A stretch of 44,501 bases of DNA, taken from positions 1 to 44,501 of IMG/VR virus record IMGVR_UViG_3300020392_000026. One strand, written 5' to 3'. Made by a program: the position numbers and the translations under genes. The notes beneath the pieces were generated by a model that worked only from the letters and a program-made list of their open reading frames with translations, was not told the DNA's origin and did not search any database. Of the stretch, positions 5,417 to 11,049 are shown one piece after another. Positions within the stretch are counted from its first letter, which is position 1. Each line of letters opens with the position of its first letter. This DNA is from a virus.

Positions 5417-5452
5417 ACTACGGGAATTACAACCATCATTGCCAATGACTGT
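5382..5452 (-). ncRNA. putative ~70-nt antisense small RNA
   Basis: A minus-strand promoter (5459-5487) and a strong terminator enclose about 70 nt without a plausible ORF. The transcript has a 5' hairpin (TCATT/AATGA), then the single-stranded segment TTCCCGTAGT, then the terminator stem. TCCCGTAGT is the exact complement of ACTACGGGA, found at the ribosome binding sites of the genes starting at 996, 2777 and 5313. Against the 996 leader, complementarity runs over about 17 nt with one mismatch and one G-U pair. It may block translation of these mRNAs. Alternatively this is only the 3' UTR of the upstream operon. Confidence 0.55.
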
Positions 5453-5458
5453 GTTTTC

Positions 5459-5487
5459 TATATAAGACATTATGAGGTAAAAAGCAA
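5459..5487 (-). promoter_or_regulatory. sigma70-like promoter for the putative small RNA
   Basis: On the minus strand, -35 TTGCTT (5482-5487), a 17-nt spacer, -10 TATATA (5459-5464). It closely resembles the promoter at 6410-6438 (TTGCCT, 17 nt, TATAAT). It stands immediately after the stop of the zinc-ribbon gene, and only the ~70-nt terminated segment follows. Confidence 0.65.
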
Positions 5488-5495
5488 GTGTTTTT

Positions 5496-5762
5496 TTAGT
5501 CTAACATATCTGGGGTAATTCTACCGCTCGCTAAAGCATCCATGAGTTCATCATCGGACATAAGGTCTATGTTAACTTTTTGTTTTTTTACTTTTTTCTT
5601 AACAGCCTTCAACCGCACAACCTTTGCCGGTTTATCTAAAACAACCTCATGTGTTTTAAATTTATGGCCGCAGTCGCAAGACCTAAAGCGGTGAACCGTC
5701 CCAGCGTGAGGTCGGCTGTTGTACACCTGTGTCTTTTTGGTCTTGCATTTGGGGCACTTCAT
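5496..5762 (-). CDS. NrdR-like zinc-ribbon protein (88 aa)
   Basis: The N-terminus MKCPKCKTKKTQVYNSRP, then FRSCDCGHKFKTHEVV, follows the pattern of the zinc ribbon of the ribonucleotide reductase repressor NrdR (CPxC, DSR-like turn, C.CG..F.T.E). The ATP-cone that follows in NrdR is missing. Instead there is a Lys/Val-rich linker and an acidic tail (LMSDDELMDALASG). It is probably a DNA-binding phage regulator, perhaps a NrdR decoy. The ribosome binding site GGGGAG precedes the ATG. Confidence 0.7.
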   Translation of the reverse strand: MKCPKCKTKKTQVYNSRPHAGTVHRFRSCDCGHKFKTHEVVLDKPAKVVRLKAVKKKVKKQKVNIDLMSDDELMDALASGRITPDMLD

Positions 5763-5895
5763 CTCGCTCCCCGTTACAGCACTCTACGATGTAGAGCCGA
5801 CACACTGGGCACTGCACGTGGCCATGTACGCTCACTGGCTGTATTTGAGCTAAACAACGAGGGCATTCTTCCAAATGGATCTCCCATGATAACAT
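5683..5895 (-). CDS. small zinc-ribbon-like ORF overlapping its neighbours
   Basis: From the ATG at 5895 the product has CPRC and CPVC pairs (ECPRCLAQIQ, HVQCPVCRLY) followed by ECC, a convincing zinc-ribbon pattern. It overlaps the 3' part of the ORF at 5774-5989 and the 5' part of the NrdR-like gene, both in other frames. No strong ribosome binding site is seen. It could be a separate coupled gene, or the continuation of the upstream frame by a frameshift near 5895. Confidence 0.45.
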   Translation of the reverse strand: MLSWEIHLEECPRCLAQIQPVSVHGHVQCPVCRLYIVECCNGERDEVPQMQDQKDTGVQQPTSRWDGSPL

Positions 5896-5989
5896 AATCA
5901 AACCAGTGCTTAGCACAGTAAGCCATGTTTTCATCTGCCGCTTGTGCTTTTTTATCACACTTACAACATTTCGTTATCCCTCTAAGCAT
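5774..5989 (-). CDS. small Cys/His protein (71 aa)
   Basis: The start codon overlaps the end of the AT-hook gene by 8 nt. The first 34 residues carry a Cys/His pattern (CCKCDKK, then YCAKHWFDY) that looks like a real zinc site. The remaining half (after about residue 36) looks non-globular and may be out-of-frame sequence if a frameshift joins this gene to the zinc ribbon at 5683-5895. Confidence 0.5.
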   Translation of the reverse strand: MLRGITKCCKCDKKAQAADENMAYCAKHWFDYVIMGDPFGRMPSLFSSNTASERTWPRAVPSVSALHRRVL

Positions 5990-6137
5990 TTTTCTTTTTC
6001 TTCGGTCTGCCCACAGGTCTCTTAGCTTTTATCGTAGCTTTTTTCTTTGTTGGTCGTCCACGTTTTTTAACAGTTTTTTCCTTTTCTTCTTTAGGGAAAC
6101 ATTGAGGAAAAAATAAATGTAATATTGATTTTAACAT
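5982..6137 (-). CDS. AT-hook protein (51 aa)
   Basis: This gene is short but its product is distinctive. After a hydrophobic start it carries two AT-hook-like cores, KKRGRPTKKK (about residues 24-33) and RPVGRPKKKK (about 40-49), so it should bind the minor groove of AT-rich DNA. GAGAGG precedes the ATG at 6137, the same ribosome binding site as for the ribbon-helix-helix gene just upstream. It may bind the phage's AT-rich promoter regions or the host nucleoid. Confidence 0.7.
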   Translation of the reverse strand: MLKSILHLFFPQCFPKEEKEKTVKKRGRPTKKKATIKAKRPVGRPKKKKNA

Positions 6138-6146
6138 GATATCCTC

Positions 6147-6287
6147 TCAAGAATGAGTTTTGCGCCAGTGCTCCCACATAATTCGGAGCTGACCGCTTAT
6201 TGTTCGCCCTTCTCTTTTGGCGAGCCGTTTAATCTCTTCGTACACCTCAATCGGCACAAGAACAGATTTCCATTTAGTTATATCCAT
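6147..6287 (-). CDS. ribbon-helix-helix DNA-binding protein (46 aa)
   Basis: The product (MDITKWKSVLVPIEVYEEI at the start) has the Arc/CopG layout: a short beta strand KSVLVP, a helix EVYEEIKRLAKREG, and a second helix after a TISGQL turn. RHH proteins bind operators as dimers and commonly repress their own promoter. Two ATGs stand in tandem; I chose 6287 because GAGAGG is then 5 nt away, but 6290 is possible. It is an early gene of the unit driven from 6410-6438, and a candidate regulator for the TGCGACA boxes. Confidence 0.75.
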   Translation of the reverse strand: MDITKWKSVLVPIEVYEEIKRLAKREGRTISGQLRIMWEHWRKTHS

Positions 6288-6393
6288 CATTACCTCTCAG
6301 ATCTAAAGGCAGATAAAGGGCTACTGGGACTTCAGGATTGTCCTTAGCGATACAGCCGTAGCTATCCCAAGGATTCGCGCGAGTAGGGTTCAC
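6274..6393 (-). CDS. possible tiny leader ORF (39 aa, GTG start)
   Basis: An ORF that could start at a GTG at 6393 gives a protein-like sequence (NPWDSYGCIAKDNPEVPVAL in the middle) and overlaps the start of the ribbon-helix-helix gene by 14 nt. The GTG is only about 10 nt from the predicted transcription start and AGAGG directly abuts it, so initiation would be near-leaderless. Its composition looks coding, but no initiation signal supports it well. Confidence 0.35.
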   Translation of the reverse strand: MNPTRANPWDSYGCIAKDNPEVPVALYLPLDLRGNDGYN

Positions 6394-6409
6394 CCTCTAT
6401 CTATAAAGG

Positions 6410-6438
6410 ATTATATGAGATTGTATAGTAAAAGGCAA
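6410..6438 (-). promoter_or_regulatory. sigma70-like promoter for the regulator operon
   Basis: On the minus strand, -35 TTGCCT (6433-6438), 17-nt spacer, -10 TATAAT (6410-6415). It lies just downstream of the polymerase terminator and drives the ribbon-helix-helix, AT-hook and zinc-ribbon genes. Confidence 0.75.
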
Positions 6439-6440
6439 GC

Positions 6441-6466
6441 AAAAAAAGCTCCGCCGTAACGGAGCT
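6441..6466 (-). terminator. intrinsic terminator of the replication operon
   Basis: AGCTCCG (6447-6453) pairs with CGGAGCT (6460-6466) around a 6-nt loop. On the minus strand the stem is followed by seven T. It stands about 30 nt after the DNA polymerase stop codon and just before the promoter at 6410-6438. Confidence 0.9.
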
Positions 6467-6494
6467 AGTTAAAGGGAGGATATATGCGAGACTC

Positions 6495-8387
6495 TCACTC
6501 AGCCTCTCCCCAGCTCGGCCCTATCTCAATATCGCACTTGCTGGGTATCTCCAACGGTACAGCATTTTCCATAATTTTAGCAACTGTCTCTGCTTCTTCT
6601 TTAGTTTTCAAGGACATGGCTACCTCGTCGTGTATCTGTATCAGAGGCAAATACCCTTCTTTGTACAAGTTTACCATGGCCTGCTTAGTCATATCTGCGG
6701 CAGACGCTTGGATAAGCCTGTTCAAAGCTTTGTACGTGTAAGCTCGCTTCAATCTGGTAGTTTCGCCATATTCTTGAACAGCTTCTTTATAAGGCAGGGC
6801 TTTGTTCATCGCAAAAGTGTCCGGCTCCCAAAGGTCAAACCGGCACTTTCTGCCCAGTATGGAACGGATAGAGCCGCTTGATCCGCGGTCATTCAGCCTG
6901 TTTTGTACGCCGTTCATCAACCCTTTAACAAACGGGACACGTTCATGGTATTGTTTAACAAGAACTTTTGCTTCTTCAACATCAATATCTAGTTGGTCGG
7001 ACAGCTTGTTCACGCCCATGCCATACATCATTCCAAGATTAATTGTCTTGGCCTGCTTACGAGCAATCTTAGCCATATCTGCTACCATGGTGTGGAAATC
7101 CATATCTGGGTCATTGCGGTAGCTATCTACAAACTCTTCTACCCCTGCCATCTGCTGGCCTCGTGATTTACCGTACACATAGGCATAATGAACCAAGATC
7201 CGTGGTTCCTGTTGCGAGAAGTCTATAGCCGCCCACTGGTCGCCTTCTTCAGGCAGGAATAGGCTACGTATCATAGGCCCCAGTTCTGGGTCACGGGCAG
7301 GAATTTGCTGTAAGTTAGGGTTGTTCATAGATATGCGGCCCGACACTGTACCGCCATCGTCAGAACGTATCTGGTTGATGTGGCTATGTATCCGGCCATC
7401 ACTGTGGCAGTGCTTCATAATCGTGTTGATGAACGTGCCACTGGTCTTGTTCAGGTTACGTGCTTGCACAATATATTGTGCTAATTCGTGCGGATGTTCT
7501 GACAGAAATGCTTTTGTAAAAGATGGCGCACCTTTTTCTGTCTTTGGATAGGGGATATCTAACTTATCAAAAGCCTGAGCTATAGATGCGGCCGCCCATA
7601 GCTCTACCTGTCCACCCGCTATATGCTGGATTTTATCAAGCACTTCCTTTTCTTTTTTAACCAGATGGTTTCTGGTGCGCTCTACGCGGTCTTGGTCTAC
7701 CCGTACCCCGCGCCATGTCATATCTATCAAGCAGGGCAACAGGTCGAGCTCAAGGTTGGCTATGGGCCATAACTCTTCTTTTGTTAGTTGTGTAGACAGG
7801 TGGTTCCAAAGTTCTAACGTAATTTCAGCGTCATTTTGTGCGTAGGGCCCGACATACATAGCAGGCATCTTCCAAAGGTCAGCCTTTGGGTCGAGACCAA
7901 ACTCTCTCGCGGCTTCTTGCAAAGTCTTCTCTGACTTCACTTTTCCTAACAAATCGTAACAAAGGTTGTTCAGGCTAAAGCTGTACCTGTTTTCATCTAA
8001 CAGTGAGGCGATTAGCATCGTGTCAATGATGCGACCGTTGATGGTAAAGCCCATCTGCCGTATCCAGCCCGCATCATACTGTGCGTTGTGCATAATCTTA
8101 TCTGCCGGTGACGCGAATACTTTTTTTAGCCAGTTGTTAACTATGCGCTCGTCTAAGTTGCCGCCACCTAGATGCCGGATAGGTACGTAGCCTGCCCAGT
8201 CAGCAACAGCTATGGCATAGCCTACAACTTCGCCGTCACCGGTTGGCCATCCGGGCCCGTTGGTCTTAATGTTAGGGTCTCGTGTCTCTACATCTATGGC
8301 TATCTGCTTGGCTTCAAAGATGTCTGGTAGCTCAGCAGGCGGAACCCACTCACTCTTCGGGGTGAACATTGTCATTTGTAACGCCAT
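6495..8387 (-). CDS. polA: family A DNA polymerase with 3'-5' exonuclease
   Basis: A 630-residue replicative polymerase. The exonuclease domain has AIDVET (D32, E34), HNAQYDAGWI (D105) and YAQNDAEIT (D186). The polymerase domain has motif A AAIDFSQQEPR (D389), motif B RKQAKTINLGMMYG (K447 to Y455) and motif C QIHDEVAM (H586, D587). The residue aligned with E. coli Phe762 is Leu451. There is no 5'-3' exonuclease domain, as is usual for phage enzymes. AGGA 6 nt upstream supports the start. It is the last gene of the replication operon. Confidence 0.95.
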   Translation of the reverse strand: MALQMTMFTPKSEWVPPAELPDIFEAKQIAIDVETRDPNIKTNGPGWPTGDGEVVGYAIAVADWAGYVPIRHLGGGNLDERIVNNWLKKVFASPADKIMHNAQYDAGWIRQMGFTINGRIIDTMLIASLLDENRYSFSLNNLCYDLLGKVKSEKTLQEAAREFGLDPKADLWKMPAMYVGPYAQNDAEITLELWNHLSTQLTKEELWPIANLELDLLPCLIDMTWRGVRVDQDRVERTRNHLVKKEKEVLDKIQHIAGGQVELWAAASIAQAFDKLDIPYPKTEKGAPSFTKAFLSEHPHELAQYIVQARNLNKTSGTFINTIMKHCHSDGRIHSHINQIRSDDGGTVSGRISMNNPNLQQIPARDPELGPMIRSLFLPEEGDQWAAIDFSQQEPRILVHYAYVYGKSRGQQMAGVEEFVDSYRNDPDMDFHTMVADMAKIARKQAKTINLGMMYGMGVNKLSDQLDIDVEEAKVLVKQYHERVPFVKGLMNGVQNRLNDRGSSGSIRSILGRKCRFDLWEPDTFAMNKALPYKEAVQEYGETTRLKRAYTYKALNRLIQASAADMTKQAMVNLYKEGYLPLIQIHDEVAMSLKTKEEAETVAKIMENAVPLEIPSKCDIEIGPSWGEAE

Positions 8388-8487
8388 AACTTTTCCTAAC
8401 TGCCGCCATTTCTGTGCCCTGCACTATAACAGTCCAACCGTTTTTTATATAGTGTTGCAGCATTTCTATACGAATGAAGCGCACCAT
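8350..8487 (-). CDS. possible small coupled ORF (45 aa)
   Basis: The ATG overlaps the upstream stop in a TAATG junction (8487-8489) and the ORF runs into the first 38 nt of the polymerase gene. It starts MVRFIRIEMLQHYIKNGW and contains QGTEMAAVRKSYGV. It may serve to couple polymerase translation to the upstream gene. Support is limited to the junction and plausible composition. Confidence 0.45.
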   Translation of the reverse strand: MVRFIRIEMLQHYIKNGWTVIVQGTEMAAVRKSYGVTNDNVHPEE

Positions 8488-8741
8488 TAGTCCTCTCCAC
8501 CCAAAGCCCCGTAGCCACAGATGTCTACCCAGCTATCCTCGTGTTCCGGTGTTTCTATCAACCGGCAGAGCTTGACGGCTATCATGCACTGATACACCTG
8601 TTCTACCGAAACGTCGGTATCCAAAAGCACAGACCACATCCGCGCGATACGGGCATGGTTTTCATGGGCATCGCCATATTCTTTGGCCCGTGGGCCGTTG
8701 ACTAAGCTCTCTGCTTTAAGAAGTATTTCTTTACGGTTCAT
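8487..8741 (-). CDS. DUF6378-like protein (84 aa)
   Basis: From the ATG at 8741 the product (MNRKEILLKAESLVNGPRAK) contains YGDAHENHARIARMWSVLL and WVDICGYGALGGE, the pattern of small phage proteins of the DUF6378 type, which resemble all-helical nucleotide-pyrophosphohydrolase folds. No enzymatic role is established. An upstream in-frame start would overlap the HNH gene and lacks support. It sits between the HNH gene and the polymerase. Confidence 0.7.
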   Translation of the reverse strand: MNRKEILLKAESLVNGPRAKEYGDAHENHARIARMWSVLLDTDVSVEQVYQCMIAVKLCRLIETPEHEDSWVDICGYGALGGED

Positions 8742-8742
8742 G

Positions 8743-9291
8743 TTACACGTCCCACTCTTCTGGGTATGTTGGTTTATTAGGAATATTAGAAATAGTTGAA
8801 TCCCAATCATCCCATTCCTGCTCGAAATTAATTTCGTCTTTTTCAGCGTAATGAGGAACTTTTTTTTCTTTAACGCCCAATTCTTTCCTAAATTGAGTAA
8901 TCATTTTTAAAACAGGTAGATCATAATAAAGGCCAACAGGTTTATGATGTCGCTTGGCGTGACAGTTATGACATAGAACTTCACATTTGTTTATTTCATC
9001 AGCTAACTGTTTTTGGTTACCTCCAACCCTGTCAGCAACATTAAATTTTTTGTTTGACTTGTGATGCAGAGCCAAAACGACGGGGTCTTTTTCGCCGCAA
9101 TCAGTGCATCCTAAACGCTTCTTATGCTGTCGCACAAAGTGCAAACCAAGATTTCGTCTGAGTCTTTTGTTATCAGTGCTTTTTTGCGTGGCTTTTGCAA
9201 ATGCTTCGGGAGTACGCCATTCCTCACGGCCTTTATTCATGCCCCAAAACACGCGGCCATCCTCTCTTATATCACCGCGTTTCATATCCAA
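8743..9291 (-). CDS. HNH nuclease-like protein (182 aa)
   Basis: The middle of the protein holds a Cys-bracketed HNH fold. GCTDCGEKDP is the first knuckle, LALHHKSNKKF carries the HH pair, and CEVLCHNCHAKRHHK is the second knuckle with the terminal His. The N-terminal part is basic (RLRRNLGLHFVRQHKKR). It could be a free-standing homing-type endonuclease or a packaging or recombination nuclease. It overlaps the helicase gene by 10 nt. It is more AT-rich than the genes around it, which fits a mobile insertion. Confidence 0.75.
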   Translation of the reverse strand: MDMKRGDIREDGRVFWGMNKGREEWRTPEAFAKATQKSTDNKRLRRNLGLHFVRQHKKRLGCTDCGEKDPVVLALHHKSNKKFNVADRVGGNQKQLADEINKCEVLCHNCHAKRHHKPVGLYYDLPVLKMITQFRKELGVKEKKVPHYAEKDEINFEQEWDDWDSTISNIPNKPTYPEEWDV

Positions 9292-10808
9292 TAACTCCGG
9301 TTCATGTCTTCAGGTTCAACTAAGTAAAGGTTTTGCTTAGTTCTGGTTACCCCCACGTAAAACACCCGATGTAAATCATCAGGCGTGACTTCTGATGCCT
9401 TTACTGCGGCTGGGGATAAATCTGTAAACAACACTATGTTGTCCGCTTCACCGCCTTTAGATCCGTGAATCGTGGACAGGTTTATGCGGGGTATGGCATT
9501 AAACTTCTCGCCCCGACGTAGCAGGGCCGTAATGTACGCTCGCTCGCCACTGGGTAACTTATCCATAGCCTCGTGCCATATCATGTCGATAGTAGCTAGT
9601 AGCCCGTGGCTTTTCTGTAGCTGTTCCAGCGTTGCTGTTTCGTCATCATCAAGTGCAGGCAGTTTTTTAAATCCGCGCCGCACACGGTCACCTACAGACA
9701 TAAAATTATAAATGCACCGTGCGGCCTTGCCAGTTATAGCACGGCCTTTGCGTAGCTGTTCCCAGCCGTTCACGGCCTCGCTAATATTTTCTGAGATAGA
9801 CCGTCGGCCGCGTACAGCATACAGATAGCCGCGACTCTTCAGGTCTTGGGTTGCTCGTTCTAAAAAGTAACCCGCTTGCGCCAATACCAGCCAAGAGCCC
9901 TCATCGAAGTCAACATAGCTGGTGCTTGGAATACGTTGTACCTTGCCTTCTTCTTCACGAGGCAGATAGTTCTTTGGGACGCGGCGGTTGATGCGTTTAG
10001 CTATGCGCTCAGCCAGAGGATGCACGGATGCAGGCACCCGATAAGATTGCTCTAGCACTTCGTAGCCACCGTTGAGACCAATAAAGTGTTCAACATCTGC
10101 TCCAGCCCAGCGATAAATAGCTTGGTCATCGTCACCGGCACAGTAGATCCGTGAGCTGTGCTGCTCCAACACGTGTGCCACATCCCACTGCAAAGGTGAC
10201 AAGTCCTGCGCTTCATCTATAAAAGTAAGTGCGAGTTGGGGGCAGAAGCTAGAGCCCTCTTTCACAAACACATCTAGCATATCTGTAAAGTCATACAGAT
10301 TATATCTGCTTTTATACTTTGTTAGGCTGTCCGCTATGTATTTCACGGTCGTCCATGGTAGCTCAACCTCGCTCTCATCATACTGCGAGCGTAAGTCTGT
10401 TTTACGCAGGCGAGCTAAGTTAATCAGACTGATTGCAGGATTGTCTGTCTTGGACAGGTCAAACACATCTTCTCCGCTAATGCTGGATTTATCTACGGTC
10501 AGGTCAAAGCCCAACGCACTGCCCAGCTCCTTATAGTTTTCAGGTTGCATCACCTGTTCCTGACGGATGCCAGACAGCTTGAGTGCAAAGCTATGCAGTG
10601 TGCGAAACCATGGCAGTTGTGATTTATCCAGATGAAACCGTGAACAGGCTCGCTCAACAGCTTCATTTGCTGCCTGTCTTGTGAACGCAAAGTAGCCGAT
10701 ATGTGAAGGGTTCACACCAGCGTGAAGAGCTTCGTCTACCTTGTTGAGGAGCGTTGTGGTCTTACCGGTTCCGGGCGGACCGTAGATGCGGAAGATTTTA
10801 GTTTCCAT
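9282..10808 (-). CDS. SF1 (UvrD/Rep-like) DNA helicase
   Basis: A 508-residue superfamily 1 helicase. Walker A GPPGTGKTTT (K16), motif Ia AFTRQAANEA, Walker B FIDEAQDLS (D198, E199), motif III GDDDQAIYRWAG, motif IV QSYRVP, motif V TIHGSKGGEADNIV and motif VI FYVGVTRTKQNL are all present. It should unwind DNA at the fork, probably 3'-5', with the PolA and primase of the same operon. It overlaps the next upstream gene by 11 nt. Confidence 0.92.
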   Translation of the reverse strand: METKIFRIYGPPGTGKTTTLLNKVDEALHAGVNPSHIGYFAFTRQAANEAVERACSRFHLDKSQLPWFRTLHSFALKLSGIRQEQVMQPENYKELGSALGFDLTVDKSSISGEDVFDLSKTDNPAISLINLARLRKTDLRSQYDESEVELPWTTVKYIADSLTKYKSRYNLYDFTDMLDVFVKEGSSFCPQLALTFIDEAQDLSPLQWDVAHVLEQHSSRIYCAGDDDQAIYRWAGADVEHFIGLNGGYEVLEQSYRVPASVHPLAERIAKRINRRVPKNYLPREEEGKVQRIPSTSYVDFDEGSWLVLAQAGYFLERATQDLKSRGYLYAVRGRRSISENISEAVNGWEQLRKGRAITGKAARCIYNFMSVGDRVRRGFKKLPALDDDETATLEQLQKSHGLLATIDMIWHEAMDKLPSGERAYITALLRRGEKFNAIPRINLSTIHGSKGGEADNIVLFTDLSPAAVKASEVTPDDLHRVFYVGVTRTKQNLYLVEPEDMNRSYWI

Positions 10809-11049
10809 GTTCCTCGTCCGTCACGTCTTCTATGTTTTCCATGAGGTGTATAAACACAGGCGTTTGTTCACCCACATATGCGCTTATGGTGTTAAACCAT
10901 AGGTACTCTACAGCCTCGTCGTAGCTCATGTTCTGGTCTTGAACTAAAACCGCTATACATTTGTGGTAATCATACGCAATAACAGGTTCCTGACCCGCAC
11001 GGTGACACACACCTATAAACGCTTTATCAAATCCGTCTGCTTTTAACAT
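10798..11049 (-). CDS. small hypothetical protein (83 aa)
   Basis: Starts with a TAATG junction to the primase stop and overlaps the helicase start. The sequence (AFIGVCHRAGQEPVIAYDYH, then MSYDEAVEYLWFNT) resembles a small conserved phage protein often found between replication genes. Function is unknown; placement between primase and helicase suggests a replication accessory role. Confidence 0.7.
   Translation of the reverse strand: MLKADGFDKAFIGVCHRAGQEPVIAYDYHKCIAVLVQDQNMSYDEAVEYLWFNTISAYVGEQTPVFIHLMENIEDVTDEEHGN

Noticed and set aside
5417-5437. Plus-strand leader-like sequence ACTACGGGAATTACAACC as a gene start
   Set aside because: No ORF follows on the plus strand and no promoter precedes it; it is better explained as the complement of the putative small RNA.
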